64,000 nucleotides of DNA from Rubripirellula reticaptiva (GTDB lineage: Bacteria; Planctomycetota; Planctomycetia; Pirellulales; Pirellulaceae): the NCBI RefSeq assembly GCF_007860175.1, contig NZ_SJPX01000004.1:496001-560000 (forward strand), given 5' to 3'. Below the pieces are notes generated by a model. That model made no database searches. It saw nothing but the letters and a program-made list of their open reading frames with translations, and had not been told where the DNA came from. Of this stretch, positions 36,745 through 46,487 are shown piece by piece. Position 1 is the stretch's first letter, and each line of letters begins with the position of its first letter. The position numbers were made by a program, and so were the translations under genes.

Positions 36745-37281
36745 CTAATGCTCTCGAACCGAAAGAACATCACCGGTTCCATCTCCGTAAATGATGTGGT
36801 CGAGCACACTGATTCCCATTAATTTGCCAGTTTCTGTTAGGCGATCCGTGACTTGGATATCCTCTCGGCTTGGCTCAGTGTTTCCAGATGGATGATTGTG
36901 CGACACGATAACTGCGGACGAACCCTCAATAATGGCTGGCTTAAAGACTTCACGGGGGTGAACCAGCGAGGCATCGAGCGTGCCAACTGTGACCAAAACA
37001 ACGCACTGCACACGATGCTTGGTGTCTAGGCAAGCAACGACAAAATGCTCTTGGTCGTTGGCTGGGTGCTTTTTCCAGTAGCGTTGAAAGAAGGCTTTGG
37101 CCTCCTCTGTACTGGTAATACAAGGCCGTTCTTTAAGGGAACTTTCAAAGACCAAGGAGACGCGTTTAATCGATGCGTATTGCGGGTCTTCAATCATCCT
37201 TGGAAATGTGGCTTCTCTTAGAAGCTCTGAGTTTCCTGCTTGGATGTTTTCCTGCTCAAAATCAAAAAAGCTCTGTTTCAT
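36745..37281 (-). CDS. RadC/JAB-domain protein (copy 2)
   Basis: 178 residues from ATG 37281, with a GGAGG ribosome site. JAB motif SHNHPSGNTEPSRED with the His, Ser and Asp of the zinc site. It is homologous to copy 1 over the C-terminal 120 residues and lies upstream of it on the same strand, so this is a tandem pair within one operon that has diverged a lot. Why an element keeps two is unclear; different partners are possible. Confidence 0.9.
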   Translation of the reverse strand: MKQSFFDFEQENIQAGNSELLREATFPRMIEDPQYASIKRVSLVFESSLKERPCITSTEEAKAFFQRYWKKHPANDQEHFVVACLDTKHRVQCVVLVTVGTLDASLVHPREVFKPAIIEGSSAVIVSHNHPSGNTEPSREDIQVTDRLTETGKLMGISVLDHIIYGDGTGDVLSVREH

Positions 37282-37311
37282 CGTCCTCCAAACTGGAAAG
37301 AGTCTTGAGAC

Positions 37312-37503
37312 TTAGAAAGTCTCAAGGCCATCGCCGCAACCGCCGCGACCGCACTGCATTCTTCGTTGCTGCAAGATGTACGCGGCTCGCATTTCAGCTT
37401 GCTTTTGCTCCTCAGCGGGGTCACTTTTAGGAGCCGTAGCAACTTCGAGTGACGTATCTGACTCAGGCGGTTTTTGTTTTGGGGCTGGCTCTGGAGTTGT
37501 CAT
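37312..37503 (-). CDS. small Pro/Glu-rich protein, unknown
   Basis: 63 residues, overlapping the stop of the preceding gene by one base. The first half is low complexity (Pro, Glu, Ser, Thr) and the end is CGRGGCGDGLETF with two Cys. The coupled position in the operon supports it as a gene; no function can be read. Confidence 0.55.
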   Translation of the reverse strand: MTTPEPAPKQKPPESDTSLEVATAPKSDPAEEQKQAEMRAAYILQQRRMQCGRGGCGDGLETF

Positions 37504-37790
37504 TATGCAGCCTCTTTTTCAGTCTCATCAGCTGGGCTTGATTGCTCTTCAATCCAAGCGGAGGCTTCTTTGATGACTTCAATCACTTGAGCAGCATTTC
37601 GATCAAAGAAGTTACTCGAGTAGCCTTCTTTTCCACTTGATTGGCTCTTGTAAGAGCGAGATAGAGAGTATTCAAAATAGCAATAGCCGTTCATACTTTG
37701 ACGCTTCCAAATGCTGGCAGCGATTGCACCGCGTCGAACGGTGTGAACTGGTTTTTGAGTCTTCTTGGATTCCTTCTTCTTTGTTTCCAT
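37503..37790 (-). CDS. small accessory-operon protein (family seen twice here), A
   Basis: 95 residues from ATG 37790, set by GGAGG placed inside the end of the gene upstream. It has a conserved-looking core VHTVRRGAIAASIWKRQS followed by an aromatic strand region and SSNFFDRNAAQVIEVIKEASAWIEE. The upstream gene has the same layout (aromatic strand region, then a helix ending in Met/Lys), which suggests a common family of planctomycete mobile-element proteins. No catalytic residues are evident. Confidence 0.75.
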   Translation of the reverse strand: METKKKESKKTQKPVHTVRRGAIAASIWKRQSMNGYCYFEYSLSRSYKSQSSGKEGYSSNFFDRNAAQVIEVIKEASAWIEEQSSPADETEKEAA

Positions 37791-37797
37791 GTGCCTC

Positions 37798-38088
37798 CTA
37801 TGCTGCGTTGGCTTTGTTTATCTCTGCCATTTTCTTCGCCATCCAGCGGGTAGCGTCGTGTTCTTCACGAAAGCGAATCATCTGAACGATTACCTCGTTT
37901 AGCGACTCATCATTGTGGCTTGAGAATGTATCTGAATACTCCCACTCTTCACCGCGTTTGAAGCAACGAGCAAAGCGGTACGTCCAGAAATAGGAGCCGT
38001 CTTGCTTTTGCTGCGGGGTCAACTCGATTCCGACTGATTTGACCCAGATGCGGTGTTTGAGTCCTGAGTCAAGATTTGATTCTTCCAT
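37798..38088 (-). CDS. small accessory-operon protein (family seen twice here), B
   Basis: 96 residues from ATG 38088, first gene of the minus-strand operon; AAGGAG lies eight bases upstream. Core IWVKSVGIELTPQQKQDGSYFWTYRFARCF followed by a His-containing helix (SSHNDESLNEVIVQMIRFREE). It parallels the next gene in size and layout. Function unknown. The divergent hsdM gene lies about 280 bases upstream on the other strand. Confidence 0.75.
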   Translation of the reverse strand: MEESNLDSGLKHRIWVKSVGIELTPQQKQDGSYFWTYRFARCFKRGEEWEYSDTFSSHNDESLNEVIVQMIRFREEHDATRWMAKKMAEINKANAA

Positions 38089-38367
38089 GATGTCTCCTTG
38101 GGGTGATTCACTCCAAGGATGTTGGCAGAACTGCTCACGCTACTCAAAAATCTCGCAGTGGTTTACTGAGATGGCGACTGATTCGGGTAGATCGAGACTG
38201 CGGGGAGCAAAAAACGTCGAGGAGCAAAGACTTGCACCGGTGGCGGAATGGCTTGATGCCTCATTCGTCGCTGCCCACGCTGCCCAATAGTTTGGTATTG
38301 CTTCTACGAGTAAACTGTTGCACGATCTTCGACTGAAACCCGAGTCCACTAGTTGAATTTGCATTGC

Positions 38368-39975
38368 ATGGCCAAGAAAAAAGCGGCTTCCGAAAAGGCA
38401 GCGGCGAAGAAAAAGTCGACCACTCAAAAAAAAGCTCCCAAAGACGACAAGGGCTTTGAAGTATCCCTGTGGGATTCTGCCAACCGGCTTCGCGGCAGCG
38501 TGGAATCTTCCGAGTACAAGCACGTCGTCCTGAGCCTGATCTTCCTGAAATTCGTCTCGGACAAATTCGAAGAACGCAAAGCAGCGTTGATCGCTGAAGG
38601 CAAGCAGGACTACACCGACATGGTGGAGTTCTACACGATGCAGAATGTGTTCTATCTGCCCGAAACATCTCGGTGGAGCCACATTCAGCAGCACGCCAAA
38701 CAGGACGACATCGCCATCAAAATCGACTCGGCGTTGGCTCAAGTCGAAAAGAGCAACGCGTCGCTCAAGGGAGCCTTGCCAGATAACTACTTCTCTAGGC
38801 TTGGTCTGGATGGCAGCAAGCTGTCGGCCTTGATTGACGCCATCAACAACATTGACACCGTTGCCGACAAAGAAGAAGACGTCGTTGGCCGCGTCTACGA
38901 ATACTTTCTGGGCAAGTTCGCAGCATCCGAAGGGAAGCTTGGAGGCGAATTCTATACGCCCAAGTGCGTGGTGAATTTGATTGCTGAAATGATCGAGCCC
39001 TACAAAGGCAAAATTTACGACCCCTGCTGTGGTTCAGGCGGGATGTTTGTGCAGTCGCTTAAGTTTGTAAAATCGCATCACGGTAACACCAAGGACATCT
39101 CGGTGTACGGTCAGGAGTTTACGGCGACCACCTACAAGCTGGCCAAAATGAATCTTGCGGTGCGAGGACTGTCGGCCAATCTGGGTGACGTTCCGGCCGA
39201 TTCGTTCTTTAAGGATCAGCATCCTGACTTAAAGGCCGACTACATCATGGCCAATCCGCCGTTTAACATGAAAGATTGGCGAGCGGCTGATGAGCTGACC
39301 AAAGACTCGCGTTGGGACGGCTACGAAACACCTCCGACGGGCAACGCCAACTATGCGTGGATTCTGCACATGGTGTCGAAGCTCTCGACCAATGGTGTGG
39401 CTGGTTTTGTGTTGGCCAACGGTTCGATGAGCACCAACACCACCGGAGAAGGTGCGATTCGTCAGAAGCTGGTCGAGAACGACATGGTCGATTGCATGAT
39501 AGCGTTACCGGGTCAATTGTTTTACACGACTCAAATTCCCGTTTGCCTTTGGTTCCTGACCAAGTCTAAAAAAGTAGACAAGCAACGGGGCTACCGTAAT
39601 CGTGAAGGCGAGACGTTGTTCATTGACGCACGCCAAATCGGTTCGATGATCAGCCGCACGCAAAAGGAACTGACCGACACCGACATCGCAGCCGTCGCCA
39701 AAACCTACCACGCTTGGCGCGGCGAGAAAAAAGATGGTGTGTATGAAGATCAGGCAGGTTACTGCAAATCGGCGACATTGGAGGACATCCGCAAACACGA
39801 CTTCATGCTGACGCCCGGTCGTTACGTCGGCGCTGCAGCGTTGGAAGACGACGGTATCCCTTTTGAAACCAAGATGACGGAGATGAGCCAGACGCTTTAC
39901 CAGCAGATGGACGAGTCGGCGAAGTTGGACAAAGTGATTCGCAAGAATCTGGAGGTCTTGGGTTATGGAAAGTGA
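38368..39975 (+). CDS. hsdM: type I restriction-modification methylase subunit HsdM
   Basis: 535 residues from ATG 38368; a TTG five codons earlier is an alternative. N-terminal Lys/Ala-rich tail, then the HsdM helical domain (SANRLRGSVESSEYKHVVL pattern) and the methylase domain with DPCCGSGGMF for SAM binding and ANPPFNM as catalytic motif. It joins one HsdS and two HsdM to methylate adenine in a bipartite target. hsdS overlaps its end by 11 bases. The gene starts a three-gene operon in the usual M-S-R order. Confidence 0.96.
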   Translation: MAKKKAASEKAAAKKKSTTQKKAPKDDKGFEVSLWDSANRLRGSVESSEYKHVVLSLIFLKFVSDKFEERKAALIAEGKQDYTDMVEFYTMQNVFYLPETSRWSHIQQHAKQDDIAIKIDSALAQVEKSNASLKGALPDNYFSRLGLDGSKLSALIDAINNIDTVADKEEDVVGRVYEYFLGKFAASEGKLGGEFYTPKCVVNLIAEMIEPYKGKIYDPCCGSGGMFVQSLKFVKSHHGNTKDISVYGQEFTATTYKLAKMNLAVRGLSANLGDVPADSFFKDQHPDLKADYIMANPPFNMKDWRAADELTKDSRWDGYETPPTGNANYAWILHMVSKLSTNGVAGFVLANGSMSTNTTGEGAIRQKLVENDMVDCMIALPGQLFYTTQIPVCLWFLTKSKKVDKQRGYRNREGETLFIDARQIGSMISRTQKELTDTDIAAVAKTYHAWRGEKKDGVYEDQAGYCKSATLEDIRKHDFMLTPGRYVGAAALEDDGIPFETKMTEMSQTLYQQMDESAKLDKVIRKNLEVLGYGK

Positions 39976-41350
39976 ACCAGCAACCGAATGTGTTTCGCTC
40001 ATTGACTGCACTTCCGACGGCAAAATTTCGTACGGCATTGTTCAGCCTGGCAGCCATTTAGAAAATGGCGTCCCAATCGTTCGCGTGAACAATTTTGATA
40101 ACGGGAAGCTTGATCTTTCGTCGCCAATTAAGGTGCAGCCTTCGATAGAAGCCAAACACAGCAGAACACGTTTGGTGGGCGGAGAGGTTCTTCTTTCCTT
40201 GGTCGGGTCGACCGGACAATCGGCGATCGCGGGGCCAGAACTAGCTGGTTGGAATGTTGCTCGCGCAGTCGCTGTGATTCGGCCATCAGCAGAGTACAGC
40301 GCTACTTGGATTCACATTTGTCTGCAGACTCCGGAAGTTATGCACTTTCTTGATTCACGTGCGAACACGACGGTTCAGAAGACTTTGAATTTAAAAGACG
40401 TTTGTGAAATCCCGATCCTTCGTATGCCAAAAGCAAGAAGGGACTTTATCGAAACTTGCTGGACTGCGGTCACTGACAAGATCGAGTTGAATCGTCGGAC
40501 GAATGCGACGCTAGAAGGGATGGCTCAAGCCTTGTTTAAAAGTTGGTTTGTGGACTTTGATCCGGTGATCGACAATGCCCTTGCCGCTGGGAATCCGATC
40601 CCCGAAGAACTGGCCGACCGAGCCGAAGTCCGGCGTGCGGCACTTGCCGACGGAACCGCCAATCGCGAAGCCGCCAAACCCTTCCCAGCCGCCTTCCAAC
40701 AAACCGACGAACTGGGTTGGATTCCTGAAGGTTGGGAAGCGACGCCGATTTCAAAACTCCTCAACACGATTTCGGAAACCTTTCCGCTGAAGTCTGTTGA
40801 TGAAGTCGTCTTTCTCAACACTGGTGACATCCTCAACGGACGGTTTCTTCACGATGACCTTTCGTTAACGACTGGCCTTCCCGGACAAGCAAAGAAGTCG
40901 ATCAGGAAGGGCGACATTCTTTACAGCGAGATCCGACCCAAAAACAGACGATTCGCATATGTATACTTCGATAGCCCGAATCACGTCGTCTCTACAAAGC
41001 TGATGGTTCTTCGGGCAATCGGCAATGTCAATTCGCTGTTCGCGTATTTGATTTTGAAGCAAGAACCAATCATTGAGCATTTACAGATGTTGGCCGAATC
41101 AAGATCCGGTACGTTTCCGCAAATCACATTTGACGTTCTGTCGAAGGTTCAGACAGCACTTCCAAAGGATCCAAAGATTGTTGAAGTGTTTACCGAAACG
41201 ATCCTTGAACCAACGTATCAGAAGCAACTTCGAAACGACGCGTCATCGGACGAACTCACCAAGCTCCGCGATACCCTTCTTCCGAAACTTATCTCAGGCG
41301 AACTCCGAATCCCTGAAGCTGAAAAACTGGCGGAGGGAGCCTTGGCATGA
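39965..41350 (+). CDS. hsdS: type I restriction-modification specificity subunit HsdS
   Basis: 461 residues with two target-recognition domains (about 5-185 and 245-420), separated and ended by helical spacers (NRRTNATLEGMAQALFKSWFVDFDPV near 180-200; KLRDTLLPKLISGELRIPEAEKL near 430-455). The first domain sets one half and the second the other half of the split recognition sequence. It overlaps hsdM by 11 and hsdR by 4 bases. The recognised sequence cannot be deduced. Full-length without frameshift, so the system may work. Confidence 0.95.
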   Translation: MESEPATECVSLIDCTSDGKISYGIVQPGSHLENGVPIVRVNNFDNGKLDLSSPIKVQPSIEAKHSRTRLVGGEVLLSLVGSTGQSAIAGPELAGWNVARAVAVIRPSAEYSATWIHICLQTPEVMHFLDSRANTTVQKTLNLKDVCEIPILRMPKARRDFIETCWTAVTDKIELNRRTNATLEGMAQALFKSWFVDFDPVIDNALAAGNPIPEELADRAEVRRAALADGTANREAAKPFPAAFQQTDELGWIPEGWEATPISKLLNTISETFPLKSVDEVVFLNTGDILNGRFLHDDLSLTTGLPGQAKKSIRKGDILYSEIRPKNRRFAYVYFDSPNHVVSTKLMVLRAIGNVNSLFAYLILKQEPIIEHLQMLAESRSGTFPQITFDVLSKVQTALPKDPKIVEVFTETILEPTYQKQLRNDASSDELTKLRDTLLPKLISGELRIPEAEKLAEGALA

Positions 41351-44300
41351 AGTTCACCGAAGCGCAACTTGAAGCGGCTATTGTCGAGCTTCTTGGCGAG
41401 GTCGGCTATCCGCATGTGATTGGCGTGGCTATCAGCCGTCCGCCTGACGAAGTTCTGATTAAGGATGACTTGCGAGCGTTTTTGGCAGCGCGCTACGCAT
41501 CGGACAACATAACACCAGGTGAAATTGAATCGATCATCCAGAAACTCACCTCGTACGCAGCTGCCGATCTGTACGAAAGCAACAAAGCGATCATGAAAAT
41601 GGTCGCCGATGGCTTCTTGCTAAAGCGTGAAGACCGAAAGCAAAAAGATTTGTATGTGCAATTGATCGACTACGGTCGTTTGTCCGTAGGTGCCGAAAAC
41701 GACCAGAACATCTTTAAGCTCGTCAATCAGCTAGAGATTTTTGGCAGCGAAAAACGCATCCCCGACGGCATTTTGTACATTAATGGCCTGCCGCTAGTGG
41801 TGTTTGAATTTAAGAGTGCTATCTCTGAAAACGCGACCATTCATGACGCGTTTAAGCAACTCACAGTGCGTTACCATCGCGACATTCCAGAGCTATTTAA
41901 ATACAACGCTTTCTGCGTGATAAGCGACGGAGTCAACAACAAAGCTGGTTCGTTCTTCGCTCCGTACGAGTTCTTTTACTCGTGGCGAAAGACTGATGGC
42001 GGCGACCTTGTCGAAGTCGATGGCATTAATTCGCTACACAGCATGATTCAGGGCATGTTCCACACGAATCGCTTGCTGGATGTGATTCGTAACTTCATCT
42101 ACCTACCAGACACTTCCCGTCGTGAGGAAAAAATTCTCTGCCGCTATCCGCAGTACTATGCCGCGAACAAGCTGTTTCAAAACATCTTGCAGCACATGCG
42201 GACAGAAGCGAACGGTGAACGTGGAGACGGAAAAGGCGGTACGTACTTTGGAGCGACTGGTTGTGGCAAAAGTTACACGATGCTGTTTCTAACACGCTTG
42301 CTGATGAAAAGTGTTGCTTTATCCAGCCCAACTATCGTTGTCATTACCGACCGCACCGATTTGGACGATCAGCTGTCGGCTCAGTTTACAAACGCAAAGT
42401 CATTTATTGGCGATCAGCTTGTAGTTAGCGTTGAAAGCCGGTCAGATTTGCGAGATCACTTAAAAGGGCGTAGCAGTGGCGGAGTATTTCTGACCACCAT
42501 TCACAAATTCACCGAAGACGTAGAACTACTTACAGATCGCAGCAATGTGATTTGCATTTCAGACGAAGCGCATCGCAGCCAGGTGAATCTGGATCAGAAA
42601 GTCACCACTACCGATGAAGGCGTGAAACGTACATACGGCTTTGCCAAGTATCTGCACGATTCGCTGCCGAACGCGACGTATGTAGGCTTCACCGGTACGC
42701 CCATCGACGCGACGTTGGATGTGTTCGGACCAGTGATTGATTCGTACACGATGACTGAATCTGTTATCGACGAAATCACCGTGCCCATTGTTTACGAAGG
42801 TCGAGCCGCCAGAGTGTTGCTGGATAATAGCAAGCTAAAGGAGATTGAAGAGTATTACGCTCAATGTGCCGACGACGGAGCAACCACCTACGCGATTGAT
42901 GCCAGTAAGAAGGCCAACTTGCAGATGAATTCTATTTTAGGCGATCCCGATCGCTTGAAATCGCTGGCTGCTGACTTTGTGGAACACTATGAAGCTCGCA
43001 TCGAGGAACGTGCAACCGTTGCGGGTAAGGCAATGTTTGTTAGCAGCAATCGCCAAATTGCCTACGAGTTCTACAAAGAAGTGATCGCTTTGCGGCCAGA
43101 GTGGGCAAAAGTGAAGGTATGTGCCGACGGTGTGGAGCTGAGCGAGAAAGAGAAAAAAGAAGTTCTGCCGATGCCGCAAATTCACTTGGTGATGACTCGC
43201 GGCAAGGACGACGAAAAGGCTCTGTACGAGATGCTGGGCACTAAGGAGTATCGCAAGAAGCTCGACGGCGAGTTTAAGAATCGCAAGTCGAACTTCAAGA
43301 TTGCCATCGTTGTGGACATGTGGCTGACTGGCTTTGATGTGCCCGAACTAGACACCCTCTACATCGACAAGCCTGTTAAACGCCACAACTTAATACAAAC
43401 GATTTCTAGAGTGAATCGCACCTTTGAGAAGAAAGAAAAAGGCCTGGTTGTCGACTACATCGGCATTAAAAAGCAGATGAATCTGGCCTTGGCTCATTAC
43501 AGCAAAGGCGACCAGGATAACTTTGAAGACGTGGCGGCCTCGGTGGTCGTGGTGAAGGATCACCTCGATTTGTTAAAGGCGGTCTTTCATAAGTTCAATT
43601 CAAAGCCGTACTTTAGCGGCCAGCCGATGGAGCAACTTCACTGCCTGAACATGGCAGCGGAATTCGTGCAGGTGACGGAAGCCCTGGAACAACGCTTCAT
43701 GAACCTGACCAAACGCATGAAAGCGGCCTACGATATTTGTGTCGGCAGCGACGGCTTTACTCAAAGCGAACGCGACCATGTGCATTTCTACTTTGCCATC
43801 CGCAGTATCGTGTTCAAACTGACCAAAGGCGATGCTCCTGATACGGCTCAGATGAACGCCAAAGTCCAACAGATGCTGGCAGATGCTTTGGCAAGTGACG
43901 GCGTAGAAGAAGTTTTCAAGATGGGTCAGGGCGATACTTCTGAGGTTGATTTGTTCGATCCCGATTACCTGGCAAAGATCGACAAGATTAAACTTCCCAA
44001 CACGAAGATTAAATTGCTTCAGCAGTTGCTGACCAAAGCAATTGATTCGTTTAAGAAAGTAAACAAGATACAGGGAGTGGAATTTTCCAAACAGTTTGCG
44101 GCTCTAGTGGAAAAGTACAACGACCGCAGCGAACACGATGTGCTTCAAAGCACTGTGCTGGAAGACTTCACCGACGAGATCATCGACCTGTACCATGCGA
44201 TGCGAAAAGAGCGAGATTCGTTTGAAGAACTCGGTATCGACTTCGAAGAAAAAGCCTTCTACGACATCCTGAAAGCTCTGACCGTCAAGTACGACTTTGA

Positions 44301-44523
44301 ATACCCAGAGGATAAGCTGCTGGCTCTAGCAACGAAAGTGAAAGTCATCGTTGACGACAAGGCCAGGTACACCGACTGGAGCCAACGCGACGACATCAAG
44401 GCTGAACTGAAGGTCGACCTGATAATCCTGCTAGCGGAGAACGGTTACCCGCCGATTGACCGTGATGAGGTCTACAAGGAGATTTTCGAGCAGGCCGAAA
44501 ATTTCAAGAAGTATCAGGGCTGA
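41347..44523 (+). CDS. hsdR: type I restriction enzyme translocase/nuclease subunit HsdR
   Basis: 1,058 residues. PD-(D/E)xK nuclease domain near residues 120-180 with FEFKSA as catalytic element, an SF2 translocase with Walker A GATGCGKSY (about 300) and DEAH (ISDEAHRSQ, about 400), motif FTGTPIDATL, and the C-terminal helical domain that binds the methylase core. HsdR moves DNA past the fixed complex and cuts unmodified foreign DNA. It overlaps hsdS at ATGA, ensuring balanced synthesis. All key motifs are intact. Confidence 0.96.
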   Translation: MKFTEAQLEAAIVELLGEVGYPHVIGVAISRPPDEVLIKDDLRAFLAARYASDNITPGEIESIIQKLTSYAAADLYESNKAIMKMVADGFLLKREDRKQKDLYVQLIDYGRLSVGAENDQNIFKLVNQLEIFGSEKRIPDGILYINGLPLVVFEFKSAISENATIHDAFKQLTVRYHRDIPELFKYNAFCVISDGVNNKAGSFFAPYEFFYSWRKTDGGDLVEVDGINSLHSMIQGMFHTNRLLDVIRNFIYLPDTSRREEKILCRYPQYYAANKLFQNILQHMRTEANGERGDGKGGTYFGATGCGKSYTMLFLTRLLMKSVALSSPTIVVITDRTDLDDQLSAQFTNAKSFIGDQLVVSVESRSDLRDHLKGRSSGGVFLTTIHKFTEDVELLTDRSNVICISDEAHRSQVNLDQKVTTTDEGVKRTYGFAKYLHDSLPNATYVGFTGTPIDATLDVFGPVIDSYTMTESVIDEITVPIVYEGRAARVLLDNSKLKEIEEYYAQCADDGATTYAIDASKKANLQMNSILGDPDRLKSLAADFVEHYEARIEERATVAGKAMFVSSNRQIAYEFYKEVIALRPEWAKVKVCADGVELSEKEKKEVLPMPQIHLVMTRGKDDEKALYEMLGTKEYRKKLDGEFKNRKSNFKIAIVVDMWLTGFDVPELDTLYIDKPVKRHNLIQTISRVNRTFEKKEKGLVVDYIGIKKQMNLALAHYSKGDQDNFEDVAASVVVVKDHLDLLKAVFHKFNSKPYFSGQPMEQLHCLNMAAEFVQVTEALEQRFMNLTKRMKAAYDICVGSDGFTQSERDHVHFYFAIRSIVFKLTKGDAPDTAQMNAKVQQMLADALASDGVEEVFKMGQGDTSEVDLFDPDYLAKIDKIKLPNTKIKLLQQLLTKAIDSFKKVNKIQGVEFSKQFAALVEKYNDRSEHDVLQSTVLEDFTDEIIDLYHAMRKERDSFEELGIDFEEKAFYDILKALTVKYDFEYPEDKLLALATKVKVIVDDKARYTDWSQRDDIKAELKVDLIILLAENGYPPIDRDEVYKEIFEQAENFKKYQG

Positions 44524-44639
44524 CTACGAGACGTTTGTGCAAAGCCGCTCAGGAACGGCATATTGGCTCTTTGAAAATACCGGTCTCACACTTCAGGTTG
44601 GGCTAAGGTAGATGATTTTGCAGGTTATCTAATTGCCAA

Positions 44640-46400
44640 CTAACTATCTGCATCGTCGGGGAAGAGTCTCAAAAAGAATTCGTCAAAGAACACTTTGACT
44701 GACTGGCGTTTCCCAGCCTCCCGTGCGGCATAAAAGAGAAACACTTCCTTTGATATGCCAGTGCTGTGCAGTGCCTTCGAATGCAGCGCTTTTAATACAC
44801 GTTTTCCGCTAAACTGTTCACGGCGTCGATTCTCTATTTTTATTGCATGGACATTCTGCTGAGCTTCTTCTATCCACGATTTGACCTGTTCTGGTGTTAC
44901 TTTCGCTACAAGTTGTTGGCAAAACTCTTGGATTTGAGTGACAAGTTCAGTTGCAGGTCTTTGTGGCTGGAATTTGCGATAACCTACCTGCTGAATTACC
45001 GTCCGTTCAATTTCTTCTTCAAACTGGTCGTCTAGGATTTTGTCAATCACGGCTTCGACCTGAGCAATTGTTGAAAGATCTGTCTTGTGGCGCACACTCT
45101 CGATTGCGGTATATATTACGTGGGGATCGACTAAAAAATTTTCAATCATCGAGACCGGAAGGGAGTAGCAATTTGCTTTAGTCGTACCGCTTCCAGTATC
45201 ACGGTCGACAAGTGCCATGACAGGAATAGCCACTGAAAATTCACCTAACATTGTCTCGATTCGCTGTCGCAGCTCCATGACTTGTCCCTTGCTACCGCCT
45301 GGAACGACTGTCACTCTATCAAAACGCGAATCGAGATTCCGATAAAGCTGTTTATCGGAGACGACTTTTGTGTCACCGTCCAGGCCGACGCCCTCCACGA
45401 CAACGACGGGTTGCATGGACGTAAGGTTTACGGGGGAACCAAACAGGTCTCGAATCGTCTGTAGACGCTCCTCGTCGGTTGCAAGCTGTGTAAGCTGATT
45501 TTCCGTCTCCGATGTATGCTCCGCTGGCCGGAGCAGATATAGCTCTTCAAAAGTCGCGTTCTCTATAATTGCCGTTGATTGAGTGGTCAGGATTACTTGC
45601 GAGTCGCTCAGCAGTGAAAGAGTGCGAAGGTAGTCTAATACCTTAACCTGCAGGGCGGGGTGGAGATGGAGTTCTGGCTCGTCAATCAAGATACACCAAG
45701 GATTTCTAGAAACAGCTGCTGCAGTGGCGGTTTCACCACGAGCGTATTGTTCTAGAAGAGCCTTTATTTGGTGCTCGATTAGTGGATAAAACAGTTGGAC
45801 AACGCTCTTTTCGCCTGAACTGAGTTCGTCCAAGTCGACCAGTGTATCGAGTCCGTGAGCTAAAAAGTTGCAACGGATATTTGTCTTGATCTTTGAGTCC
45901 ACTCCCTGGAATTTCAGATGGGGGAGCAGAAACTTTAGGAGGTCGTGAAATGGTTTCCAAGGGTCCTGTAGACCAGGAGGAATCTCACCTTTAAGGTCGT
46001 ATAACTCCTTGAGTGCATCAGCCCGTTCCACTTCAATTTTACAAAGTCCATATTTCACAAAGCTTGTTGATTCGTCTTGGTCCCATGGCGTACGCGCGGT
46101 AGCCTGAATCGTTATGCCTTCATACTGAACTAGGTTATCTAGCGAGAATAGTTCTTCCATTGAGGACACTTCGTTGCTCGGATACATATATCGCATCTGA
46201 ACATTCTGTCGTCTTGATACGCGATGAGGACCAACATATAGAGGTTTCGGGTTTGCTTGTTTTCGAATGGCATCGAGAAGTGTGGATTTTCCAGCACCGT
46301 TAGGTCCAGCAACAACCATCAAAGATGGCACGGAATCACAAAAGGCTAGTCGAACGCCACGCTGCCGCTCTACTCTAAAGTTTTCAATTCTTTTTGCCAT
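44640..46400 (-). CDS. OLD-like AAA ATPase with DUF4435 (TOPRIM-like) domain
   Basis: 586 residues. ABC-type ATPase: Walker A GPNGAGKST (33-41), signature LSSGEKSVVQL, Walker B ILIDEPELHLHP, His switch region ILTTQS. The second half has VVVVEGVGLDGDTKV and VMALVDRDTGSG, the pattern of DUF4435, related to the TOPRIM nuclease of OLD proteins. Such proteins act in anti-phage defence or DNA repair. It is convergent with hsdR, 116 bases away, so it may be an add-on defence gene. The target is unknown and the nuclease residues (E, DxD) are plausible but unproved. Confidence 0.86.
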   Translation of the reverse strand: MAKRIENFRVERQRGVRLAFCDSVPSLMVVAGPNGAGKSTLLDAIRKQANPKPLYVGPHRVSRRQNVQMRYMYPSNEVSSMEELFSLDNLVQYEGITIQATARTPWDQDESTSFVKYGLCKIEVERADALKELYDLKGEIPPGLQDPWKPFHDLLKFLLPHLKFQGVDSKIKTNIRCNFLAHGLDTLVDLDELSSGEKSVVQLFYPLIEHQIKALLEQYARGETATAAAVSRNPWCILIDEPELHLHPALQVKVLDYLRTLSLLSDSQVILTTQSTAIIENATFEELYLLRPAEHTSETENQLTQLATDEERLQTIRDLFGSPVNLTSMQPVVVVEGVGLDGDTKVVSDKQLYRNLDSRFDRVTVVPGGSKGQVMELRQRIETMLGEFSVAIPVMALVDRDTGSGTTKANCYSLPVSMIENFLVDPHVIYTAIESVRHKTDLSTIAQVEAVIDKILDDQFEEEIERTVIQQVGYRKFQPQRPATELVTQIQEFCQQLVAKVTPEQVKSWIEEAQQNVHAIKIENRRREQFSGKRVLKALHSKALHSTGISKEVFLFYAAREAGKRQSVKVFFDEFFLRLFPDDADS

Positions 46401-46487
46401 GAATTACCTTTTCACTTCGTTAGATGGCGGCCAGAAAGTCTGGTCATTGCTCCGTTGTTTACCCCAGTTCCTTGACATTTCAAAGGA

